Below are positions 22,910-32,249 of a stretch of DNA of 64,000 nt, piece by piece; positions within the stretch are counted from its first letter, which is position 1; each line of letters opens with the position of its first letter. A program made the translations under genes and the position numbers. The notes below the pieces were generated by a model, which was given only the letters and a program-made list of their open reading frames with translations, did no database searches and was not told the DNA's origin. Source of the stretch: Myrica gale (Eukaryota; Streptophyta; Magnoliopsida; Fagales; Myricaceae); contig OZ005621.1 in assembly GCA_963930655.1 (NCBI GenBank), positions 5,443,001-5,507,000 on the forward strand, given 5' to 3'.

Positions 22910-23463
22910 TTCCTGACATCACAACTCATTGGCTCTAATTGGCCCCTAGATCACTTTGCTCTTAATCTTGCAACTTTTTTATTTAATTTTTACTTGCTTC
23001 ATGCAGGAGCTTTCAGAACTCAAGACGTCACTCAATGTCGAAGTGGATCAACTTCGATCTGTAAGTGAATGGTCCAGATTTTATCCTTTTACACCCCATT
23101 TTTCAAATACAGCACTGTTTAGACATGGTTTAATCTAACTAGGAATTTCAACACCTGAGGACCACTCTCGAGCAGCAACAAGAGGATGTTTCTTCGAGCC
23201 TAAGAAACTTGGGGGTAAGCTATTGACTATAAAGTGTTCTGTGCCTTCAGTGTTTATCTGTTAAAAAGACTTCCAGTGCTATTTTTGGGAGGAAGCTAAT
23301 ATTGGGTAGCTGGCTTTGATTCACAATGAGCTTTTTGCAGCTGCAGGATGTCAGAACTGACTCTAAAGATGCCCAGGTTCATGATCCTAACGCTGAGGAA
23401 AATGACAAGGAAGAACATGTTTTGCCCAAGGAAGACATCAATGCAAAAGAAAGTGAAAGCTAG
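17821..23463 (+). CDS. Small coiled-coil protein of unknown function, 7 exons
   Basis: Coding exons are 17821-17874, 17964-18002, 18228-18281, 18417-18470, 23007-23060, 23143-23214 and 23341-23463. All introns are GT-AG and every intron is phase 0. The product is 149 residues: a serine/proline-rich head, a NKENITP motif, a helical middle of about 78 residues and an acidic tail ending KEDINAKESES. Exons 3, 4 and 5 are each exactly 54 nt and encode ELNESRADLLNRIQGLKQ, DLQSWRSKLDNQVKVYRD and ELSELKTSLNVEVDQLRS. Exon 6 (72 nt) starts the same way. I know no enzymatic domain. Plant proteins of this type are annotated loosely as coiled-coil; from memory the Arabidopsis gene between VAMP724 and RALF33 is one. 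Intron 4 is 4.5 kb because it hosts an LTR retrotransposon and a SINE. The start is the first ATG giving the conserved short head; an open frame extends upstream without a better ATG. Confidence 0.8.
18937..19377 (+). CDS. Acidic coiled-coil frame inside the captured-gene retrotransposon (unrecognised)
   Basis: The frame opens across the LTR/primer-binding-site junction; a natural start would be MDLSTLQNVSEQ at about 18973. It encodes a helical, acidic segment (ESLNRLKNVQKRIGENMELL, then runs of E/D and K) and ends at 19377. It could be a residual gag-type N-terminus or a third captured host fragment. I recognise no family. No promoter other than the LTR is apparent. Confidence 0.35.
   Translation: MLQVVSEANDPAMDLSTLQNVSEQCFQILESLNRLKNVQKRIGENMELLSISLEKLKDMEEENEESQVEEDEEVQGEKERRKTFEDNAAIVVTKNKLHNFSFSISTCVFRFENFNQAPTNSLEMVLFQAFSPEQPPFNRNYKVDDA
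19561..20005 (+). pseudogene. NSE1 (SMC5/6 complex E3 subunit) gene fragment captured by the retrotransposon
   Basis: The frame reads QRQLFDEYLLKINKALSYVQ, then CELRGFQNQYDDRIYYGVVN, KYSVPHIAFFKAIIEAIL, ISDIDALNLRLENQ, FSISQKPKALDELVQDQWLA and NIGLG. This matches, in order and spacing, the N-terminal winged-helix half of plant NSE1 (non-SMC element 1), where I recall FDKYLLEINKELSYV, GVVNN, GTKYSVPQIAFFKGIIEAI, DALNIRLENQ, SQKEKTLDELV and IGLG. The RING domain that should follow is absent: homology stops at the IGLG motif near 20000 and unrelated residues continue. The fragment is free of introns over about 145 codons. In intact NSE1 this part contacts NSE3 in the SMC5/6 complex; here it is a passenger and probably non-functional, although the frame is open. 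Confidence 0.85.
20361..20569 (+). pseudogene. LL-diaminopimelate aminotransferase (DAP-AT) gene fragment captured by the retrotransposon
   Basis: The frame gives DSSFIMGQTGEFRKDVQKF, then IEYMKCTPENGFFPDLSSVS, a TGA stop, and after a one-base frame change IIFFCSPNNPTGAAATREQL. This is an uninterrupted stretch of plant LL-diaminopimelate aminotransferase (AGD2-type, class I/II PLP aminotransferase of plastid lysine synthesis), including the SPNNPTG cofactor-pocket motif. The PLP lysine and both ends are absent. The nonsense codon and the frameshift show that it is dead. Upstream (20030-20360) is an unrecognised hydrophobic stretch; downstream residues after HLE do not match. With the NSE1 piece, it makes two unlinked host genes in one element. 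Confidence 0.85.
21743..21993 (-). mobile_element. tRNA-derived SINE with 20-bp target duplication
   Basis: On the minus strand the body (21973-21763) has a box-A-like GGTGTGGTGGTAAGG, a box-B-like AAGTTCGAGCTCC, a GC-rich body and a poly(A) tail of more than 20 bases, seen as T on plus at 21761-21783. It is flanked by the perfect 20-bp repeat TGTTATTTTTATAAATTGTT (21743-21762 and 21974-21993). The structure fits the tRNA-derived plant SINE type and matches the copy at 25708-25975 in the box regions. It sits in intron 4 of the coiled-coil gene, antisense to it. Confidence 0.85.
22870..22909. repeat. (CT)n microsatellite
   Basis: About 19 tandem CT units in intron 4 of the coiled-coil gene. 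Confidence 0.95.
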
Positions 23464-23930
23464 ATGGGGTGACACTGGAGCGTGCCCCAAGAGAGAGATC
23501 AGGATTCTTCCGTGAATCTGTACCACAGATGCTTTATTGTGACTTTAAGTTGGAATCAGTTACAACATCGTTGTTGAGCGCAACACAGAACTCGTATCTA
23601 AATCAAATGTCGTGGAATTTTGCCTGGTTTTGGAATATGAAATGCGTTCTATTCACGTTTCCAATTCTTTTTTTTTTTAATCTCTCTGTTCCTATTTTCT
23701 ATTTGCATTTCATCTCTGGCGCCCCTATTCGACAAACATTGAATTGGCCAGCCCAGATGACAATGACGGGCTGACCCTACCGACCGAAGTTCTGATAATG
23801 TTTGATACGGCTGGCGTGCTGCTGGTTGGGCCAAGTAGTCAGAATGCAGTTGTTGGTGGTGGCTTAGTTGCAGGAGATATGTTCCCACAAATATTAAATC
23901 CAAAATCTGCCCCAAATCTACCACAGAACG
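23464..23930 (+). other. 3'UTR and downstream flank of the coiled-coil gene
   Basis: The first 250-300 bases are probably 3'UTR, with a T-rich stretch at about 23668. A 68-codon plus-strand frame (23744-23950) has no recognisable family. Confidence 0.4.
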
Positions 23931-23931
23931 T

Positions 23932-25272
23932 TCATTTATGGAGCGAATGAAAATGGGATGAATTTACAGTGTTGAAAGTGAAGGTATCATGAGAGGAAAT
24001 AGATTCAGCTTGTATACCTGCCATGTTTACCATAGAATTGGAAAGCTCATCAGCAACAAAATTGCTCGAAGGAGATGGAGTAGCAGCAGTTGCAGATGGA
24101 GGAAGAAGAGCAAGTAGTTGCTGGCATTGGTCAAATGTGAATGGTAAAGGCAGATTTGAAGCAGGAGGTAATATTTCAGATGAAACTTGATGTGCTGTGG
24201 AAATAGGAGACTTAATTCGAGGCTTATAACCTGGGGGATACCCATGCAACTTGTAACACTTCTCGACCGTATGTCTTGTAAAACCACAGTGGCTACAAAC
24301 CAGGCGATCCTTCCTCTGAACAAATTGCTTTCCAGGAACTCAATTGGCATAAACTTGAGAGCCTTGAGTTCTAGTAAAGAAAACATTTGTCTCAGCCGAT
24401 TGCAAAGTAAAAAAAGCAATGTGCCGTTCTCTCTCTTCTTGCACAATTAGAGAGAAAACCTTATTGATAGATGGAAAAGGTTCTATCAATAAGATTTGAC
24501 ACGCACATGTGAATATGAATCATTTAAACCCATAAGAAACTACATAATACTCTCCTGATTATGTTCATCAGTTAAGTGTTTGATTGCTCCACACTTACAA
24601 ACTGATCGGTGCTTGTAATTTGACAGTTCCTCCCATAATGACTTTAGTTTGGTGAAATAGGCAGTGACAAAGGTCTGACCTTGAGATAATGACAAAATTG
24701 ACTTTTGAATCTGAAGGATTCTAAGTCCATTGCCTTGAGAAAATCGATCATTAAGGTCCTTCCATATTCCAGCAGTTGTTTGTATATACAGAACACTATC
24801 GGCCAACTCTTTGCTGATCGAGTTTAACAACCAGGATGACACCATATCGGTGCAACGAATCCGTGTTGCAGATGTAGCAGATGAAGGATCTGGTTGTGGA
24901 AGTGATCCTTCAACAAAGTCCAATTTGTTCTTTGCGCTTAGAGCCATCTGCATGGATCTATGTCAACTGGAGAAATTTTCTCCATTGAGAGAATGAGAGA
25001 CGAGAACAACATTTGGACTATCACCGCTGTTAAGAAAAAAAAAGGACAAGACAATATATCAGACTTGTTTGGAGAAGGTGTTTCGTTGGCCATTAGAGAG
25101 GCTCTGATACCATGTAAAATTTACACAACATGTGAAAGGTGGACCTAACTCAACTCCAAGAGACGTCTTGAGGAGTGAGGGATGTCACAACCTTATAAGG
25201 AGCACATTGACTAGTTTCTTTAACAATGTGGGACTTCCAATAGTCATGTCAATCTCTTCCTCATTTCAACCA
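23932..25272 (-). mobile_element. Truncated Ty1/copia retrotransposon: one LTR, primer site and gag
   Basis: On the minus strand a 160-bp LTR (25272-25113; starts TGGTTGAAATGAGG, ends AATTTTACA, TATA-like CCTTATAAGG inside) is followed by the primer binding site TGGTATCAGAGCC (25112-25100) and a gag frame. The 3' part of the element (protease, integrase, reverse transcriptase and the second LTR) is absent. The element therefore ends somewhere near 23930, next to the 3'UTR of the coiled-coil gene. No target duplication can be shown. Confidence 0.8.
23935..24953 (-). pseudogene. Copia gag fragment with zinc knuckle
   Basis: The first part (24953-24540) reads MQMALSAKNKLDFVEGSLPQ, then SWLLNSISKELADSVLYIQT and FVTAYFTKLKSLWEELSNY, the usual gag capsid block of Ty1/copia elements. 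After a frame change the minus strand gives the zinc knuckle CSHCGFTRHTVEKC followed by YKLHGYPPGYKPR. A serine-rich linker and a stop near 23932 follow. Gag is interrupted between 24540 and 24450. It packages retrotransposon RNA in intact elements; here it is broken and its pol partner is missing. Confidence 0.8.
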
Positions 25273-25689
25273 TCTTCTGAAGCACCACGGAAACGTTAAT
25301 GGAGGGCGTTGCTGAAATGGGAGCTTCCGTGTGAAAACGTTTGACGCCATTTATTGCTCAACCCATTGAGTTATAAAAGCAGACAACAAATCTAGTGTTT
25401 TTTATTGAGTGGAAGGCAGATGAAACTTAACAACCCTCCCGCGAGTAGATTCACTAAATAAATTGTATTTAGTATGTACGCTAAATTTCGTAAGCTTAAA
25501 CGACACAAATCGCGACAAATGTAATGAAGGAAAACTTAAGAGACATGTCCGTAAGTGCTGGGGTCTCATTATGAACAAGGTAAAATAAGATATTACCATA
25601 TCTTCTGCAATATCATCCTCTCGAATGAAGTTATTATCATTTAACCCCCCAAAATAATATCAATTTGGAATGTGCTTTTTTAAGACCTG
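25273..25689. other. Intergenic, no gene seen
   Basis: Short frames only. Nothing recognisable between the copia LTR and the SINE. Confidence 0.4.
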
Positions 25690-25993
25690 AAATCTCCAAC
25701 TGCTTTTTTTGGGTGACGAGGGAAATCCGGGCACCCAACCACGTGCACCGAGCTCGGACGAACCTGACCCAGTATACGCACGAGGTGGGCTTAACGCCAC
25801 GGCAAACCCCGGGCCGTGCAGCCCTCCCAAACCACACATGTCAGTTAAGTCCAGCTTCGCTGAGGGAGTGACCCCAAAGAGTTGTTTGCACATGAGAGGA
25901 TTCGAACTTGGAACCTCAGGGGGAGCAAACCCCTAGGCCCCAAGCCTTCACCACTCAGGCCAACCCCTTGGGGTTAAATCTCCAACTGCTTTT
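25690..25993 (-). mobile_element. tRNA-derived SINE with 18-bp target duplication
   Basis: The perfect repeat AAATCTCCAACTGCTTTT (25690-25707 and 25976-25993) flanks a 268-bp body. On the minus strand the body begins AACCCCAAGGGGTTGGCC, then box A GGCCTGAGTGGTGAAGG and box B AAGTTCGAATCC, and ends in CGTCACCC plus an A tail. The downstream half (ggtttgccgtg, cgtgcgtatactg, cgagctcggtgcac) recurs at 63636-63780. The head-to-tail order is that of the widespread Au-like plant SINEs. Confidence 0.87.
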
Positions 25994-26966
25994 AGTATAA
26001 GAAAATAGACAATAATTCACCGGGTAGCTCAAGTGGCAGCAGAGTCTCCTGAGAGTTTAAGTTAGGCGCACACTCAAGCGTTCTAACCACTACTTAAACA
26101 TAGCATATTTCAATGGGTGTAGCTTGGGAGGTTGGTTGATTAAAATGTTGTATTCTTGAGTTGACATTTCGTGGAGGTGTAGGTACAATACATCTAGCCT
26201 ACAGTTGCCCCTTCTCCTCCTCCCCTGCATGCAACCAGTCTTTGCCTGAAGCTCGCCCTAAAGGAGTCAGATCGTTGCTCGGTTGGCCCCTCCTTCAGTG
26301 GAAGCCGCCATCGCCTTGAGTGGTGGTTTTTTTGTGTTCCGGTTCTTGTGACCGGTTTGTGTTTGTGTTATGTTCTGGTCCTTGTGACCGTGTTGTGTTT
26401 GTATTGTGTTCTGGCTCTTGTGGTCAATTTGTGATTCTGGTTGTTTCACGACCCTTGTGGTTGTTGGTAGTCCCGACTCTTGTGTCCGATTATTGTAGGA
26501 CCTTTTGTTCCGTTTAGATTTTTCGCTGGCCTTTTGGTCGTTTTTCGGTTTTGTATTGGTTGTATGCTTCTCAATTTTTAATTTATTATATTTACCTAGA
26601 AAAAAAAGTATTCCACTTGTTTCCTCTTGTGCCGAAATGGAGATAGAAAGATCGGGACCAAAAAATGCAGAGAGGGAAAAGAGAACCATGTTTGATGTTT
26701 CACTACATGCATCCGGAAAAGTGGGCAGGAAAGGTGTTCTTTTGTCATTTTCACATTATACTTTGATAGTTATCGTCGCCCCCTATGGAGAACATATAAT
26801 TGCAGTACCTCTGAGTACACAGGCACACCCTTGACTTTCTTTATCCCTTAGATTTTCTTTCGCCATTCATTACTTCCTCTTTGAAACTCTCCAAAACTTC
26901 CCAATCCCCACTGCTCTTTCTTTACCTGCTTCATTCAGTCTCAAACTTTTTCCTCCCCTGCCTCCA
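25994..26966. other. Repeat-rich intergenic
   Basis: 26016-26210 contains a tRNA-like word (gggtagctcaagtggcagc) without a convincing fold. 26330-26450 is a 36-bp tandem repeat, listed separately. 26500-26610 is T-rich and ends in an A run (ctagaaaaaaaag), resembling the 3' end of a non-LTR element. No gene is supported. Confidence 0.4.
26331..26440 (+). repeat. Tandem repeat, about 36-bp unit, three copies
   Basis: Three degenerate units of the form tgttcyggtycttgtgaccg...ttgtgtttgt. Read on the minus strand they encode an N/T/K/Q-rich string (HKDQNITQTQTGHKNRNT), which looks coding but is only repeat translation. Confidence 0.7.
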
Positions 26967-27172
26967 ACGGCTTCAAAATCTGCTCAAGAGCCCTCAGAAC
27001 CACTTAAATATCAGGTATATCCGTATTCCCACTGGCGCTAGCTTCTTTTTCTATAGCTATTTTGGCATTTCAAAGCTCATTTGCTCTGTTTTTCAGACAT
27101 GGGTCTTGAAAGTTTCTCTCCACAGTGAAGGTTGCAAGAGGAAAGTCAAGAAAGTTCTACAGAGCATCGATG
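26967..27172 (+). pseudogene. HIPP-type heavy-metal-associated domain protein, 5' fragment
   Basis: Two exon-like blocks, 26967-27014 and 27097-27172, are separated by an 82-base GT-AG intron. They decode to T-ASKSAQEPSEPLKYQ and TWVLKVSLHSEGCKRKVKKV then LQSIDG, followed by a good donor (G|GTACTT). This is the beginning of a heavy-metal-associated isoprenylated plant protein, where the usual form is (M)A..EPLKYQ|TWVLKVSIHCEGCKRKV. Two signs of decay are visible: the start codon position reads ACG instead of ATG, and the metal-ligand CxxC is SEGC, so the first cysteine is lost. I cannot find the next exons (rest of the HMA fold, proline-rich region, CaaX tail) in the following 2 kb. A 5' fragment left by deletion or incomplete duplication is the simplest reading. 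Confidence 0.75.
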
Positions 27173-29344
27173 GTACTTACCCAAAAATACGATAACCCTT
27201 TTGTTATTTAGCTGCTGAGAAAATGCAGAAAGGAAAGTAAAACATACCGGTAAAATCATAGTTAGTCCTCTATGTTTTGGCGAAAATCAAGTTATTACCC
27301 TTATTTTCTAATCCAACAATTTCAGAACTCTATGTTTCAAAACCTGTCAATCTTCGCCCCCGTCAAAATTCTCCATCAAATGAGACGGTTTTACGTTCAC
27401 GTGTGTCACACATGTCTCTCCTCCTTCAGAAATGACCAAATTAACCTTGATAAGTGAATGGTGGATGACCAGATTGCCTTTGTTCTATTCGTGTCCAGAC
27501 GAAGACCAAAGTAATTGCAAGTGGTATTTTTGTGTGCTCGGAGACTGCCATTTTCTTCTTCCAAAGCAGGATTAGAAAAAGAGTTTTGTCTTCCATATCA
27601 GAGCTCACAGCAACTTGTACCTCTACGAGAATAGGTCAAGACCCCCTGAATCTAGCTCTAGCTCGTGTTCAGCTGCAGCCAAAACCCCCTGAATCTAGAG
27701 CGGGTTTCAATGTGTTTGGAAGGAGAAAGAGAGGAAATATCTATTAGTCAAGATTAGGCTACTCAAAGAATTGACCTTTGAGAAGAAGTAAATTCCCAGT
27801 TCATTAGGGATAATACAAAAGAAAGGGTTTAGGTTTAGTTGCAGCGTCATCAGCTCTCTAAAACACATTAAATTTGTTGGAGTTTTACAATGTTGCTCCT
27901 TTCCAGCACTCTTAAAATCAAGATTTGGAGTATAGTACATTATCCTTTCCTATAGTCAAAACACAACGAATATTTTATCCTTTGGTTCAGCTTTCTTTGG
28001 AACAGAATACTCGCAAGAGGGTGGTATTCCTTTTCATGCCATTGGGAGCAGAGTATCATTTGATTCCATGGGGTGGGTGTGGTCAACCCAATGATCCACA
28101 CCATTTGACATTCCGAGGCGCAGGCCAAAAGACAACCTTACAAGGGTTTTTGTATTCGCTTTGGTGTATGTATTATGTAATTAATTAAATTTATATATAT
28201 TCCATTTTATGAAATATAGAGTTTATTACTAGTATACTAGTTGAAATCAAGCGTCTATAGTAGATGATGAGACAAAATTGTCTAGGAGAGAATATAATAT
28301 GATATGATTGTACTGAGGACCCCTTATAGTATATGATATGATTGATGCTATCTATGAAAGAGCACTTTTGGTCTGCTAGTGCTCATTATTCAATTGAGGC
28401 CGCCCATTTTGCAACTGCAAATTTGGTTTCATGGGCCATTCTTTCCTTTTTCCTCCTCTCTCTCTCATGGGATTCGTGGGCCATCCTACTAGTGCAGGGA
28501 CAACACCATGGTGTGAAAGGCAGTCCCATTTATCCTACAACAGAGACGCAACAATCATAGGAATTTCAACAATTTTGAACAAAGAAAAAGAAATAAAGAT
28601 TCCCAAGCACATAGTCTGACCATCAATGAAGTGGACTTGAAATCTTGTGAAAACCACCCAAACCAGGTGCAGAAAGCGCCAAGAGAATATGGAATTGTCT
28701 GTCAACAGTGGCTCCGCTGTCACAAGCCTAAGGGCCAAGAAGCTATAAAGAAGATTTTTAGGAGAAATAAGTGGGATTATTTTGATATAAAAAGGCAAGG
28801 TCGCTCTAAGATTTCAGAACCACTCGTTTGGGGGGAAAAGAGATTCTTAAGCACAAGCAGCAACATCGCACATTTAGCTTCTGTTTGTCTAATGGGATTT
28901 ATTACTCTATATGAGAAACTTTACCAGTTTGCAGGCAATCCTTTTCCACATTTCATCTACAAACTAGTTTATTGCAAGTTTCATTCCTAAGTCTCAAATA
29001 ACCTCTTCTGTGGGTCCTGTTAGGTGCAAGATAAATTCCAATCTTCAGCAGCAGCCCTTTATCCTTCGCCAGTTTAACCATTGGCTTAATTTAGAGCTCA
29101 TTTCAACATGAATCTAGCAACCCTCTAGGTTCATAACTGAATTTACAGGAAATAATGATCGCCTTACTTAAACAGTGACAATGCACTCACGCAATCTGTG
29201 AGTGTCAAACAAGAATACAGTGAAATTTAACTTTTCTACAAGTCAGGAATAAATGTTTCTGACATTGAATATATACAATTACAACTGTACGGTAGAACAT
29301 TTCTACACATAGTATTGCAAGATAGGGCATGGCTACTTAAAAAT
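27173..29344. other. Intergenic, no gene supported
   Basis: Frames of 60-120 codons occur (for example 28631-28990, plus) but none shows a domain, splice structure or homolog I recognise. 27250-27420 carries the 'ttagtcctctatgttttggc' style sequence common to plant intergenic repeats; a related style of sequence occurs at 63800-63950. The end of this stretch, just below 29345, should include the 3'UTR of the PP2C gene. Confidence 0.4.
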
Positions 29345-32240
29345 TTACGCACAGGTTGATGCCTTTGAGGTGCGCTGGTTTGTTCCGAGGATGATCACTA
29401 TTACAGTTACATCATCATGATATTTTCTCCTCCTACCGGCTGGAACATTCATTAGTTCTTCCATACTGAAACCTGCAAAAGTCAGATTAATGCTTAGCTT
29501 CTTCTTTTCTTTTTCTTTTCTTTTTTTTTTTTTTGGGGGGGGGGGGAGGATAATACTACAAACGTAGTTCCTGTGACAGAAAAATATAACCTTCAAAGAC
29601 TAATATTGTGCCCATCAATGCTTATTTCAGAATATTGTCTGTATTGATAGATACTTCTAGTCAAATTTTCCTATCTTACAGCCGCAGGTTTTTGTGTCTG
29701 CAGGAATTGCAATTACTGTCTTATAGGTTCAGCTCCTAAGTTTGCTGATTCAATGGCTTCCACTTGATTTTGCTTTTAAGTGGCTAATAGATACCATTGT
29801 GAGCATAATCTCTTGACAATACATAATTTGCATTTAATGTTCAGAAAGATCACATACCTTTTTAAGAAAGACAACCTGATATTTCAATCCAGTTACTTTG
29901 CACAATGTCAAATGGGCTACAGAATAAACTGCTCAGATCGCAGGATTTTTCAAGGAAACAAATCATAAGTAAAATCTAAGATTTCTATTGCAACCCTTAA
30001 TTCTAAGTGACTAAATTAACAAGTGAAATATCTTTTACATCCTGAGATGATGTTTTCACTTTAACGTTATCTAAAGGTTTGTATACCTGCACAGTTGGCT
30101 GCTCGCTCTACTAGCTGCTCCAATAGAAACTTTGCTGGATCACCAGTAGGGTTGCTCAAGATATAAGAATGGACAAGCTTTACAGCCTCATCATTGCTGA
30201 AGAAGTCAAACAAACCATCACTCCCAACTATGACAAAATGGTCAGATTTTGAAATTCTGCGCACATTCAGCGACGGCTGAGTGGATACATACGGAGGGCT
30301 TATAAGGTTCCGAACTCGAAGAATACCCATCAATGCATCATTCAATTTCTTCTGGAATTACAAACAAAACAAAAGAATCATTAATTTCCTCATGAAGCAG
30401 AAAAGTGTATTTCTTTGAGCACAAATGGATTGACATAACAAAATACAAGCATCTTGTCTGGTATCCCTCAGTTCTAGCATGAAATTCTTCATGTCAAAAC
30501 TTATATAGGAATACTTCCTGTCTTTCTTGGTCTTTCCACTAAAACATTAGGCTACAGAAATTTGTCCAATTGGCATATGAGCAAGGCCAAGAATAATCAA
30601 ATTTCTTCCTACTTAGAAAACTCCACAGCAGATGAAATTAGAGAGACATTTGAGCATTCAAGAGGGAGTAAATATTTTGGCTATGTCAGAAAGAACTCTC
30701 CATGTATAACTCGAATAACGGACTCCAGTGGAATCCGAGCAGCTTGTAGCTTGGGTCTCTTGTGGAACTGCATAGTGTCATTAAGGAACATAAAACTTTC
30801 TGTATTATGGATCCCTTGATCCCTTGGCATTAATCGTGTCATGGATCCCTAGTTCATTAAGGTGTAATGCTTCCCCCTCCCCCTTTCCCAAAAAGCAGGG
30901 CTTCAAATATTTAGCCCTGTAACATTCACATCTGAAGACATCCCTATCAACTAAGATGTGAACAAGATTATTCTTAAGCTGATTACGTAGCCAAACCCAA
31001 GTCCAATGACACTAGCTTTCAACCAGAGAGAGATAAAATAAGGAACACCCACCTTTTTTAAGTAACCAACTCCAAAAGCACGAGTGACCTTCAATTTTCC
31101 TTTCACTTTTCCAGCTACAACGGTCATCGGGTCATCAGGATGCTCACATTGAAGTTTAGTTTTTTCTACTTCATTGTCAACAGTGTGGCTATCAGTGAGC
31201 TGGATAGCTTTTAGTCTCTCATTCACACACATGTCCTCTCTTTCACCAGTTGTAGCCAATACAGCTCTGCTGTCACCTAAATTTAGTGTATACAAATCGT
31301 TCCCATGAAGAAGCACAACTAAGACACAAGATCCTACTGAAACCAAATCAGGACGATCCTCCATTTCCTGCTCAACCATGTATAGAAATTCATTCTCTGC
31401 GTGACTAAGAGCACGAAGAAAGCTATCAAGTACCCCTTGCCGAAATGAGTCGGAGGACAATTCTATTTTACCAGACGAGCCATGCTTGTTGATATCATTA
31501 AAATATGAATCCTGGATACTGCGTTTTATGGATGGAAACTTCTCCTCATCGACAGTATTGGTATCATCTAGTGTATATTGGAAGGACCCATCCAAATACA
31601 AACCATCCGCAGCTCTTGAGAGTTCCTGCCTTGACTCACAGCCTAATAAACTAAAGTAAAATATGATGGTCTCATACAATGTACCAGCAAGAAAATCAGC
31701 TGCATCTCTTCCATTAAAGCCATCATAGATTGCACAAAAGAGCCACCCATTTTCCTCAGAACAAACAGCTTGAACCCTATCTTCACCAGCAGCCCCACCA
31801 GCCACTTGAAATTCCATAGCTTTGAGGAAACCTTCACTTCTTGAAGGAGCACTCATTGGTTTGAACAGATAAGATTCGTGATCACTGGGAGGCGAAGGGC
31901 TGCAACTTAAGTTTGACATGGTACTCTGAAGAGAAGATGATAATATATCTAACCTTGAAAGGGCAGGTGAAGAGGGAACCTTACGAAAGGAATTAGGAGA
32001 GTCCAAACTAGGAAGTATTTCTGCTCCTATCAAACCCTTGCAAATATTTGTGTTTGCCAATGTGGCATTGGCACTCAAGCCAGCACCGGACAAGCAGGAG
32101 AAGCTGCTGGTAGTTTGAACTTCAGGTAGGATTTCATAACCATTGGAAACCTCAAAAGAGCTACCTCTGTTGCCACTGCATTGATAGCCAAAACTTACTT
32201 TAAGTTCTCCTTTGGGGTTAATCCTAGTTTCTCCCCACAT
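29345..32240 (-). CDS. PP2C40: Protein phosphatase 2C, PP2C40 type, 3 coding exons
   Basis: A Mn/Mg-dependent serine/threonine phosphatase of the PP2C40 type, near the POLTERGEIST-like branch. Coding exons are 32240-31053, 30351-30087 and 29472-29345, GT-AG throughout, joined to 526 residues. The N-terminal regulatory part begins MWGETRINPKGELKVSFGYQ and holds the signature SFSCLSGAGLSANATLANTN and SFRKVPSSPALSRLDIL. The catalytic domain starts near residue 148 (AGEDRVQAV) and has YDGFNGRDAADF in place of the usual DGHGG, LNLGDSRAVLA, VGSDGLFDFF and RRKYHDDVTVIVI, so the metal-binding aspartates are kept. It matches my memory of Arabidopsis PP2C40 almost end to end. Dephosphorylation targets are unknown. 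An acceptor (CTTGCAG) lies nine bases before the ATG, pointing to a 5'UTR intron. Confidence 0.93.
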
Positions 32241-32249
32241 GATTTATGG

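Noticed and set aside
26016-26110. tRNA-like word gggtagctcaagtggcagc suggesting a tRNA gene
   Set aside because: No acceptor stem, anticodon arm or GGTTCAAATCC T-arm follows; at best a decayed SINE head.
26267-26689. 140-codon minus-strand frame rich in N, T, K and Q
   Set aside because: It is mostly a translation of the 36-bp tandem repeat at 26331-26440. No domain and no splice context.
28631-28990. 119-codon plus-strand frame in the 27-29 kb gap
   Set aside because: Looks protein-like in composition but I recognise no motif, and there is no conserved start or splice structure; not enough to call a gene.
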